DNA from: Silurus meridionalis
Taxonomy: Eukaryota; Chordata; Actinopteri; Siluriformes; Siluridae
Assembly: GCF_014805685.1 (NCBI RefSeq)
Contig: NC_060885.1
Span: 14,213,632 to 14,277,631, forward strand
DNA: 64,000 nt
Direction of reading: 5' to 3'
In this document: positions 12,435 to 24,601 of the stretch, piece after piece
How the letters are laid out: each line of letters begins with the position of its first letter
Numbering within the stretch: the stretch's first letter is position 1
The notes under the pieces: model-generated
What the model saw: only the letters and a program-made list of their open reading frames with translations
What the model was told of the DNA's origin: nothing
Database searches by the model: none
Position numbers and translations under genes: made by a program

Positions 12435-15078
12435 TCTGACCTACTTTGAATCTCTTGAGTCTGTTGCTTTTATAGTTAAATATTCAACAATGGGGTGGCA
12501 TGATGCCATAATCTTTTTTTTTACTTATGAAAGAACATTATACTCTTTTTCCAGACATTAGTTATGTAATGTGAAAATAAGGTGAAATAAGTTATTTTCT
12601 GTTATTACTTACATTATAGCAGCTAGAAAATTCTGATCAGAGTTTTCTTTGAGGTTTCTTAGTAGCAAGACAAGCTGCAATTCCTCTTTTAATTTAAAAG
12701 AGGGAAAAAGAAAAAGTGATTTTTCAGAAAATAAAAATTTCACTGTTTTGCTAAATTATTTAGTGTTTTTGGAAATGAATACATAGTTAAGATAAAAAAA
12801 AAAAAAGACAATGTAAATAGTAAACCAATCCTCCAGTTCACCCTGCATTGTCTTAACTGTGAAACTAGAACATTTAAATTACTTCTTTAAACTCTTAACT
12901 TTTGCTCACCCCTTACACAACTAAAAAATTGCATGTGAAATTAATAAGCATAATAAGCATAAAGATCATGTAAAAATGTATCTGTTAATATGGTACTGCT
13001 TTTGCCGTGTCTTCTTCAGGCACAAATTAGAGCGGCTCTTAACATTACAACATGCCGTGGCTTGTATATCAGAAATTCACTGCCTGGAGGTTTTATAATG
13101 CTTATGGTTTTTTCCAGAGCAGAAATTTTCCCCACATATAAATGTGTCTGTTGCTGATATGGAAACACCAATATGGTAATATCAAAAAAAAGGCCAATTC
13201 CCCCTGCTGTAGTGTAAATGTTGTCTCTGTAGCAGAGTAAAAGAAAAGTTTTTCGGTGTCTGACTACAGCAACTGGCTGGTGAACACAATAGCCTAGATA
13301 CAATATCACCCCTAATGTTCCTTACATAATGGATGCTGGGTGTGCCTGCAGGTCATTAGGCAGGACTTTGAAGTACATAAAAAGTATTTTTGAGAATTGC
13401 TGCAAACACTCTGAAGGAAAAGTTATTCATCAATTCATCAATTTTCTCATAAGCTTTATTAGTAAGTAACATATTCTAAGGAAATTATAATCCCTCAAAG
13501 TGAATTTCCTTATTCTTTATCCTGATTTATAAAGTCAGTGTCAGGTTTAGCATTTTTTCTGCCAAGATTCATGTTGAGACTTTAATTTTTCTTCCGCATG
13601 TTCAGTGCTGTTCAAGCATTTACTTGCTGTCAGGAGATTCCACTGATGTTAGTTGTACTTTTGTGAATCACCTACTAACTCCAGGTAGAAACAAACACAT
13701 AAAATCTGTTTTCTTAGTGCTTTTACACGTGATGAGGTGGAGCTAAGGCTCTTTCTGTAAATCATTTGAACTCTGTGTTTAGTATGTGTGGTGGGTTGGG
13801 TGTAGGTGATGATGGGAAAGTGAATGCTTAGCCTGGTGTATCATTTGTTTACCTAGTTGCCAAAATAAACGAATCATGAAACTGGTTTCAGATATGGAGA
13901 TTGATTTTGATTATTTTAATGTGCATTAATTTTGTGTTCTTGTTAATAATTTTTAACTTCTAACTGTAATCTAATTTAATCTAATATTTAGGTCAAAAGA
14001 GATGCATGCACTAAATTGTTTTCTTAAATGTTAGAAAGTTGTTTGTATATAAAAAAAAATCAATGATTGGTTGGTGTCGTGTGTCCCAAGGCAAAGCAAA
14101 TGTACTGATACCATCCCAGAATTTATTTTCCTCATAACAGAACATTTCAAATTTTGTTTTTTTATTGTAGTTTGCCATACAAATTTGTAGTTATTTAATC
14201 TTGTGGATTGGAAAAGGAAATTAGCTCTTATGATTACTTATTTTATTGCATCCAACAGTTAATTCTTTACCCAACCTTTTTTATTATCTTGCAGATAATA
14301 GAACAAAAACATAGCCTTTAACCTCTAGTCTAGGTTGTATAGAAGGTAATGTAGATAATATAAAAGCAAAAACAATTGCTCTATTGTGCTCTAAGCTGTT
14401 ATTTGAATTCTTGTTATTTGAGTTATAGCATGTACTACCTTCAAAGCTGCTGTTCAAAAATCAACACCCTCTGACCAATCAAATTTGAGATTTCAACAAC
14501 ACTGTGGTATAATTTACGATAAAATATGCATTAATGTTGAGACAAGCCAGTTCTGAATCATATTTCTAACTCACATCTTGGTCCCTTTAGGCAAAACAGG
14601 ATCTAGTCAGAAAAAAAAAAAATCTGTTCTCTAATGTGGAAGCATATCAGCTCACCCTGAGGGTGTAAGATGAATTCACCTTAAATAACCCCAATTATAT
14701 TGATTTAATTTGTTTGTCCTTTTTTATTATTTAAACTGACTAAAGTGAATTTGACAGAGTGAAATAAAAAGATATAATTTTAAAAACAGTTCGATTAGCT
14801 AGTTTTAAAAGTCTTGCTTGTCTACAAATGAGGCTGCAGTTATAAACATTGATGTCATCACATCATTGGAAAATCACTGTCTTTCAGTGGTAAAATTAGC
14901 TTATTGCAATATAAACATGATTTGTTTCATTCATTCATATTGTAGTTAGGTAACATAACATAACCACTTACCTAGAATATGACCTATTGAAAATCAGAGC
15001 AATTCACTAACCTGTAAGAAAAGGTTTTTTTTTGTACCAGTCTACTTGTCTGTTTCCAGACTAAATAAACAGTATAAC

Positions 15079-15145
<67 letters not shown>

Positions 15146-15269
15146 CCCTATATGGAAATTGATAAGACATATAATCTCATCTCATCTTTGAACATATGAA
15201 CATAGCCACAGGCAATGAACCAGTGATGATCATAAAGGCTGGAATTGCAACTCCCCAAGGTATTGTTTT
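12435..15269. other. Intergenic region, cfap43 to col17a1
   Basis: No supported gene. The sequence is AT-rich, with poly-A/T runs and a (TA)n tract at 15081-15142. The segment at about 14390-14520 contains 'ctctgaccaatcaaatttgag', a phrase typical of a common teleost dispersed repeat. The stretch at 13000-13320 is less AT-rich and has a 97-codon minus-strand ORF, but I see no domain or splice pattern in it. In human, SFR1 lies in this interval; no SFR1-like exon was recognised. Confidence 0.5.
15081..15142. repeat. (TA)n microsatellite
   Basis: About 31 perfect TA units in the intergenic DNA upstream of col17a1. Confidence 0.95.
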
Positions 15270-15562
15270 TTCTTTTTCAAAAGTTTGCCAGTCTGTGTGG
15301 GTGTATGTGTGTGCCTGCCAAACACTTGGGAGTGGCTCAGAGTAAAACCCAGCCCAAGAGTCCTGCAGAGGCTTGTTGGTGAAAGTGGGAAGAAGATTAA
15401 AAAGGTTCTAGATGGAACAAAGATAAATTCTTGATATACGTGTTACAGGACTGAACTTCACACACAACTCAACCACTGATTCCTATCTGGTCTTCTCAAG
15501 GAACACTTTACATTTATTTGTGATAAATCCAAACTTTCTCCTGAGTTTCAGTTGGTCTCCAG
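15270..15562 (+). other. col17a1: Candidate non-coding first exon of col17a1
   Basis: Moderately GC-richer sequence ends in a good donor (CTCCAG|GTAATG at 15557-15568). The coding start lies in a downstream exon preceded by an acceptor (TTAATTAG at 16784-16791), and human COL17A1 likewise has a non-coding exon 1. The 5' limit is not visible; 15270 is only a rough guess. This is inference from the splice signals, not from homology. Confidence 0.3.
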
Positions 15563-16792
15563 GTAATGTTCCAGCATGTTTTACTTGTGTTTATATAAAA
15601 ACTGTATTTATGCAGTTTATTTTAGTAAAACTAGAGTGATTTAAACACCAGATTAGATTTTGTATCTGTCTACCTATTGTTGAAAGACATGTATTAATCT
15701 CTGGATTCAATCTGGATTCAATCTGATTTAGTTAAAATGTATTTTTTTTGTTTTAATAGTCAGATGGATGTGTAAAGGTACATCAGCATTAGTCTTCTGA
15801 TTTTTGAAGCATACCTTTTTGCTGTGTAAAAAAAAACTGAGCAATTTTTCTAATATTATTACAGAAGATTTTACGGTGAATGTTTTGAAGTTAGGTCTAT
15901 AACTGCTATAAACCAGCACAATAAAATTTTTCCATGCAAGCATTGTGATATAATGTTTAATGTTATTAAAATATACTTTGTCAGGGTTGAAATGCTGTGT
16001 AATTTTTTTCACTTCATAAGAGAAGAAAAACATAGGTGAGACCGTGAGAGTATATTTGAAAGCAGGTGGTGCAGTGGGTGCGGAGGGGAAAATATAAAGA
16101 CAGTCCGTTTAGAAGTCTTTTGTGTTCTTTCAAACTATTGTGCACATCATGACAGGTGCCTTTAAAATACCCTTTACCCTACCACTTAACATGAATAAGA
16201 CAGTTGTTAAACAGAATGTTGTGTAAAACCTAAACTTTTCTGTTAAAACTTAATCTTGAATGAAATTTGAGACGTTACCTATTATTGTGACTGATGTTTC
16301 TTTTTTTGTTGTTGTTGTTGTTGTGGGTTTTTTATTCTGTTTTAAATATGGGAGATCCAGAAATATTTTATTCTTATCTTTATATTAATATAGGATATTT
16401 GTGTATGAGTGAGTTTCCCATTTAGTGAAATCTATGTTTAAGTCCCTAAACTATATATTGTAAACATCCCTGTTATGTTTTTTAATCTGTTTATTATCAG
16501 ATTTTGTTCTAAATAAAATGCTTATTAATGAAAAATAAGTACTGCAATGGATTTACTTGATTTTTTCCACTTTTGTGTTTATTGATCATATCTAAATAAG
16601 AAAACAAATTACAGCACAGTCAGTATGACATAAGAATCTTATTTTTCTTCTTGTTCTTCTTCTTATTATTCTGATTATTATTATTTTTTATTATTAGACT
16701 TGTATTTTTAAACTTAAACTTTTTCCACAGCCAGTATGATATTTAATCATGGACAATTAGCTTATATCTTTTCTTAATTTATCTTAATTAGT

Positions 16793-16810
16793 ATGGAATG
16801 GATGCTTTAA
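16793..16810 (+). other. Five-codon uORF overlapping the col17a1 start
   Basis: An ATG at 16793 lies five bases before the chosen col17a1 start (16798) in another frame. It reads ATG GAA TGG ATG CTT TAA, ending inside the main ORF. The start at 16798 is preferred because its frame gives the conserved N-terminus. The overlapping uORF could lower initiation if the 5' UTR is spliced here. Confidence 0.5.
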
Positions 16811-17387
16811 CGAGGCAAACAGACGATTCAGGAGGAAGCGTAGGAGAGAGAGGTAAGGAATGCCAAATGGAATCATCCAAAGACCTATAATAGAGAACTA
16901 AATAATAGTAGACTGTAACATGTGTAGTGTGGGCTACCATTTTGGCATGAATTTAGAGAACGGGTTTAATTGATTTAATGACCGGTTTCTCATATGATTC
17001 ACTCCTGATGCTGCAGTTTTCGTGTTTGTGTGTTAGTTAGAGAGACAACGATTGGGGTGGTTTAGTGTCACTGGATTGCGTTTAGCACAAATGAGTCCAC
17101 TGGTCATTTAATAAATGTAGCTTGAATGACAGTGTTTAGTGTTAACAGCAATTAATTGCAATTAAAGTTAAAATGGCAATAATCACTTACTCAACTGTTT
17201 TGTCTACAGTTATAACTGAAACAATTTCAACAACCAGGCTCACTTCACTACCACCAAGTAAGTAACATCATTGAATTTGAAACCCACTGATCCTATCACC
17301 CTTATCACATCAATACAGTTGTTTGTGATAAGCAGTTTTGATAATTGTACATAATACATAAACAGTGAGAAACAGAGTGTACAGTAA

Positions 17388-17465
<78 letters not shown>

Positions 17466-20400
17466 CTCCATCAGAGGGCTTCAGCGGATCTAGCAGTAAA
17501 AGCATGAGTAACAGCTCTTGGGGAAGCGGCTTTGAGAAGAATAGTCTAAACCAAAACAGCAGCACCTCTTACTTCCAATCCTGTAAGTACATGTATAGCA
17601 GTCTTTTCTAGTCTTAAATAAACACTTAGTTTGTATTTAAATTAGTTTAACAGTAAACAGTGTTTTTACTCACTATTTATTTACTATCGTCTACTGTTCT
17701 TGACATTACCTGTGATTAAATCTGAGCTTCAGTCGTGTTGCAGAAAGTGTCACCAGAAAGGTGTTTGCAACCAAATGTATAGATAACCATAACAATATAT
17801 ATTCTATAATACTATAAATATCTTTGGCTTTCTCCTCATCAGCCTCAGTTGGTGTGAATGCAGGAGTGTTAGACTATGGCTTGTTCGTGGGAGATGACTT
17901 CACTGGGAACAGCAGAAGTGGAGGGGGGCGTGGAGGCAGTTCAGGATTTGAAAGCATGTCTGGAAAAGACTCTGGGTTGAAGAGCAAATCCAGTTCCTCA
18001 GGGGGCTTAAGAAGGACACAAGGTTCAGTCTCTTCGATTAGCCACTCCCCCATTTTCTTGGAGAGAAAAACCACTGTCAGTCACTCAGGAGGTTATGATG
18101 GTGAGCTGCACAATGTACATACATAATTACATTTGGATTTTTTCATTGAGGGATGAGGGTATGTGTGACATATTTACGTGCACAACAAATATGTGCAAAA
18201 AGTAAGCCCATTCTGTTTTTTTATCCACAGGAAGTTCAAGTGCCAACTCTTCACCAGAGCTCACGAGAAAGGACTATGGTTAGCAACCTTTTTATGAGTA
18301 ATATGTATTTTAATCATTAATAAATCATTAGTAGGCACACACCTTGATTGCTTTAAAAACACACTTAGACAAGGTCTGGGATAGTGTACAGAGGAGGCTC
18401 AAGAAAATGTGATATGGTACATGCTTTATGGCTAATGATTCCTGTGAACATACCTGAGTGTGTTCACACTTGGAAAATATTTATACATTAAACATGCTCA
18501 TAATTTAAAAAATTGTCATGTCATTTCCATAGGGTCATCAAGAGGAAGGTCTCACACCAGAGGTGATTATTCCTGAATGTGTATTTTATTTACTTTTACA
18601 ATACAGCTTGCATTAAATACATGGTATTTCTTTTTTTAAGCAATTTAATTTGTATGTTTAGATGCACAATTGAATGAGAAAAAATAGAAAAAGGACATAA
18701 AGGAATTAGTGGAATTTCTGTCTGCAGTTAATCCAGTTATTGCTTTTTTTTTCAACAGAGAGTGAAATCAGAGTCCGATTACAGAGTGCATCTCCATCAA
18801 CCAAATGTAAGTTTGTTTCTGGAATTTAGCAGTTTCCATTCAAGTTACGAAAATTACAAGAGTTTCGACTCCTCAATTTCGTTAAATTAACACTAAACAT
18901 TACATTTCTAGATGTCTGTGATTTGATTGGATGTTAAAAAAGATATGCTCTTCTATCATGTAGATTTGCATTGGTCTAACATATTTAATTGTACATAATT
19001 ATTAAATATACTTATATAGTTTTTAATATTTTTTTATAAAAATATTTCACACATCATAACTCACAATGAATTCAAGGGATCTCCATTTTATTATTTTAGA
19101 AGTTATTGACAGTAAAAACAGAGGTATTGGCTTCACACTATGTTCTTTCAGGGACAGAACTGGATGATGTGAAGAAACTAGTGAAGAGTGGACGATCGTC
19201 AAGTGTCAGCCCAACCCGCTCCACAACTTCATCCACCCTACCTGTTCCACGCAAAGCTAAAGTCGAGACCAAAATCATTAAACAAGGCTCTCACACTGGT
19301 ATATAATCACACATGGCTCCAGTATACACAGTATACATTAGAGTAAGGAAAAATCTGGGAGAAAACACTTTGTCTTGCAGAAGAATATTTATTTAACCGG
19401 ACCTGTATTATGATATAACGGCCCATCCATCTAATGTGATGCATCAGCCTTTTATTAACTGACGAATCAGTGGAATGAGTGGAAACCTTTTTTTAATTAA
19501 GTTTATGACATACAGATGTTTTGCCACATATTTAATTTAATTTGTATAACAGCTTTAACAAAAGGCATTGTCACAAAGCACCTCTACAAAAATCCAAATG
19601 TAGATTTAGTACTCAAATGAGCAATACAAGGTAACTGTGGCAAGTAAAAATTCCAGAGATGACGAGAAAGAAACCAGACATGAGAAAAGAACCAGATTCA
19701 AAAAGGTTCCCACCTTCCTTTGGGTGACAGTAGACAGAGGATTTATAAATAATTCTTCTAAAACTGTGTGTGTACCTTAAAGTTAAACAGTAAGGATGAA
19801 TGTTCAAAATGAGAATATTTTCTATGAGAATTGCACATCAAAATATTCCAGTTTACCAAACCTTTTTGTACCTATAAATCTTCAGATCTGCAACTTACGA
19901 GACATAATAGGCCAGGTTTTTGAAACATTTGTAGGAAAAGTAGTTTTCTTTATCTAAGCACTTTTATTGAACATGATTCTACATACAGCGCAATCCCACA
20001 TGGACTATGTTAAAGTTGATCTTCTATTATGCACACTTGTGCTGAAACCTTGTATTTTTCAGTCTCGCCCAGTATGACACCACTATTCTGGACTCTGCAC
20101 TTCCAACGTATACATGGACCAGCTCCACACTGCCATCTAATGCTTCCAGCAATACTTTTGCTTATCAAAGCAGCGCCAATAACATGTCACTAGGATCTTC
20201 TATTTTAAACTCCACATCACCTTCTTCATTGTCAGGTCAGCATGAGTTACACAGGTCTACATACTATTTAATGATTTCTGCCAGCAGGTGGCACCAGAAA
20301 CAAAAAAAACTCATACCAAATCCTAAAGTTGTTAAATGCACTTCCTACAATATGAAATACCAAAACTCGAATTGCCTATAATATTTTAAGCTTTTTTATT

Positions 20401-23400
20401 TAACACAATAATAAGAAACAACTGATGAACAACTGATCTTTTTTTATGGCAGTGTATGGCTTTCAGAATAATCTTTCCACACCATCTAGTACAATTCTTA
20501 CATCAAACACAGTTAACACACTTTCAGGTATGGCACTACAGTCCTGTTATAAACAGCTGTTATTAAAACACAATATCATACAAACTCAGCATTTAGCACC
20601 TGGAATGAGTTTTGAGTTTTATGTGTTCTACAGGATATGGTGTGCAGAAAAACATTTCTCAGAGCATTGGTAGTGCTGGAATTGTTAGTACAGGAGTCTT
20701 AACATCTACAGGTACTTGTAATACTTGTATATTAAATGAGCATTTTTAGGCCAAATGTTTTTACACATATATTTATAAATTTGCTTTTTGTGCTAAATGA
20801 ATCCTTTATTCAGGCACAACTACGCGCTCTGCTAATGATGATGTGGCACGAAAATATATTATACTAGAGAAGGAGAATATTCCTTCAAAAAATGACACAG
20901 AAGTGCTCGTGCTTTCAAAGGACAGTGGAAAGCAGTTCTCCAGCAGTACATCGTATGGAAAAGGAGGTAAATGTGCAGATGAATTTGGATGTTCAAATAG
21001 CATTAAAGAAGTAATTTAAGTATTCAAGGGTGTATGTCATTTGTGTGGTGCAGCATTAAACATCCAAAATTTGCTCACCCACATTGATCCATGATTAAAT
21101 ATACTGCTTCTCTAAACCATTTTTTCAGACCGTATACAATTTTTGTATTTTCTTTTTTTATTTTAAGTACCAAATTTCAGTGTCTTCACTCACAGTACTA
21201 AATTAATACTGATATATTTTCCATTTACTAAATAGAACAAGGAATTACATGTTGCATTTTATTATTAACAGATAATAACTTCAATTTATCTGTAAATTAA
21301 TGTATGCACTGTGAAAAAGTCATCATATAATTGACTTCTTAAATAAATGATTGGGCCCAGACTTTATTATTTATTCTTTTAACATCTAATAGGTGTATCT
21401 ACTGAAACATGTGTTGTAAGGTGAATAAAATAGTTAGTGAATATTTAATTAAGGAGTTAATAAAAAAATTAGAAAAACCTAATCAATACAATTATATAGA
21501 AAAAACAGTAATTACTTTATGTAAAAAATAGATTTCAAGTGCATCCCTCATAATGTATTCACCCCAACACCATTCTCTTCTCCAGCATGTGCAAAACTTA
21601 TAATATTACATAGAATATATGACAATATGGTATTATTTTAATGTATGTACCATGATCAAATAAAATTGGGTTCATAAACTCATACAGATACTTTTCTTTA
21701 AAGGGTCTGTTTCGGATGTCTCACTGAAGAAAGAGGCAGTGGCAAGCAGCTATACTGAGACAGCTCCTGCCAAATTAACTTTAAGCTCCTACTGTAAGCA
21801 TTTCAGTTCAACCTCTAACCTAATAGTAATTTGTTCTTTTAAGTGTTTCTATCTAGAATGGTAAAACGATTATTGTGAGTTTAGGCTTTGACAATACTGT
21901 GATGAAAGAGTGTGTAATAAGATTTTTTATTTTTCATTCTTACATTGGAAAGATGGATCTTCATCAGCTCCTACTAAAGATAAGGCTACATATGCAGGTA
22001 ACGTCTCTCTTCTAACTGTTAAAGAGATGGCAAAAGTCACAAAACACACATCCTTCACTTAAACAGAAGTACAGATACTCATGTTTTAAAAGACTCTGGT
22101 AAAAGTTGTAGTACTGACTACACTTTTTTACTCAAGTTAAATAAGTTCAAACTAAATAAGCTTGGGCTCTGACACGTAACTAAGTAAAAAGTAGCCTGTT
22201 TTAGTGTCACGCTGGTGACTGGACCTCACATTATTTTAATATATAAATACAACCGAATCTCAAATTTCGTTATCTAATGAATGTATCCAGGCTGAACATC
22301 CACCATATAGAACACAAGCAGAGAAAAGATGATCATCAGGTGATCAGGAATGTCTCTGTTCTCAGTCAAGTTTACATTGCTGACTCCCTCTGTCTCATCC
22401 ACATTAACAATATACTTCTTGTTGCCTTCTGCCTTGCGTTATTAGCATCATATGCTAGCCTACATCTGTAGTGTGTGAGTGGCAGAAAATTATACACCAG
22501 TGGTAGATTGAAAAAGCCGCAGAAAGAAAAGAATTAGGTTGATGGACTGAAAATGGCATGCAAAGGGAAGAAAAAATATTGTCATCATGTCACCAAATAG
22601 ATTAAAACTAAAGTAACACGCCTGGTTTGAAAATGTAAGAAGAAGTAAAGTGCAGATATTTGTGTAAAAAAATTAAAGACTGAAAGCACAAGGTGAAAAA
22701 GAAATAAAGTCTTGTTGACTTGACTTAAATTACTGCTACCAGAAGAATCTGCTTAAGTATACAAATACTTTGTTACTTCCCATCTCTGGTTACAAATAGA
22801 CTGTGGTAAAACTAAACTTTTCGGAGGATTTAGTGCTTAAGAGAGTTTTGTCCTGTTTCTTTCCTCCATGTCTTGCTAGAGATCTATAAGGAGAAGAATA
22901 ATGGCAAAGGAGAAGACGGATGCTTTGGCTGTGGTCCCAGTTGCTGCTCGTGGTGGAAGTGGCTGCTTGGACTCCTGCTTAGTCTTCTGCTGCTCCTTGG
23001 ACTCCTTTTTGGACTTATTGCTCTCGGTATACTACTTCATCATCTTGTCTGTCATCTTTAACTCTCCCATGTTAGATTCTTGTCCACAAAATCACCATAT
23101 CTGTGTTAATAAAATATAACTTCTAATGTTTCTTTTCATTAGAGGAACAGCATGGATATTTTATTTGTCAAAACAACAATATTAATAATCAGAATTACGA
23201 TGAATATAGGTATTTGTGTTTGCCAATTAAGATGACTAATAATAATCAGTGCTCCATAATGTTGTTTTTGTCTTTTAATAGCGGAGGAGGTGAGGAAGCT
23301 GAAAGAGCGTATGGATACTCTTCAGGGCCTAGTTAAGGCCAACGGGGGTAGCATTAGTCGACTCACTGATCATAATATTCCCAACCAAATACCAGGTTTA

Positions 23401-23765
23401 TACATGGACATGGGTACTTCTGATAATGCATTGAACGTAGGAGCTAATACTATCTCAGATTCTGCGAAACTGCAGAGACTCCTGCAAACCGAGCTGCAGT
23501 CTGAGAAATTCCGAGGTACCAAAATACATGCGCTCTCACATATACACTCACACACACACAAACACACACACACACACACGCACACACACACACACATTTA
23601 TAGTGTGACTTAACACTATACATCTAACCTAAATCCCAAAACATCATTCATCTATATAAATAGAAAAAAATATTTAGATAATAGTCAGTAACATCCGGTA
23701 TGCTATTAGAATATTGGTGGCAATTAAAATTCTTCATATTATACAAGGTCAGACCTTCTCTTTGT

Positions 23766-23855
<90 letters not shown>

Positions 23856-24559
23856 TTAACAGGTTTTAGCTTCTGATTTGCATTTGTCAGTCAGGGCCCC
23901 CAAAGACCTCCAAATTCTAAATCTTGGACTGAATCTCCTGCTGAATTTACAACATAGACGTAATCAGATTAATCAGATTCTTATCATAGATCGGATCAAC
24001 AATTCTTTAACTTGCAGCATGACTGGATATAGGAGGATGATTTTTTTTTCATGTTGTATTGTCAAGATGTAGTGAGAACTTAATAATCTTGGTGGGCTTA
24101 GTGAGAAAAGAATTGTTGATCTAATCAGTGGCTCTCATGAGATTAAAGAGCTGTGAAGAGTGTAAGCTTGAGGAGTAGTGTATGCTTGACTTGCTTTTTA
24201 TGAATTTGAAATTCGAGCAGGGGTCAGGTGGAGTGCAGGTTGGGAGGGTTGAAATGAACAAAGAGAGATTGAGGTGAATATGGGAGGAGGTTTGAATATC
24301 TGAAGCAGGATGTGATGTGAAAGCGATGGGTTTGTATGAATGAGGAGTAGATGCTGAGTTTGATGTGATATAACTGTCTTCGCATTTCATGAAGACACAA
24401 AAACCCTGACATGAGTAGAGAAAGAGATAAAACAATTCTATAAAAATAAAAATTCCTCCCAGACTGCCAAAACCTACAGTATTATTTCATTTCAGATGTT
24501 TTATTTTCCACACATATATTATTATTATCATTATCATCATCATCATCATCATTATCATC

Positions 24560-24601
<42 letters not shown>

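Noticed and set aside
13016..13309. 97-codon minus-strand ORF in the intergenic region
   Set aside because: No recognisable domain, splice sites or poly(A) context; the length is within chance expectation for this window.
17305..17565. ORFs made of Thr-His or Val-Cys runs around (TG)n tracts (also at 8960 and 23370)
   Set aside because: They are translations of the microsatellites, not genes.
23864..24072. Extra col17a1 exon after the (CT)n tract (TTTAACAG at 23857-23864)
   Set aside because: The phase-1 reading stops after three codons (…FSF stop). The linker exon already joins cleanly to 24673.
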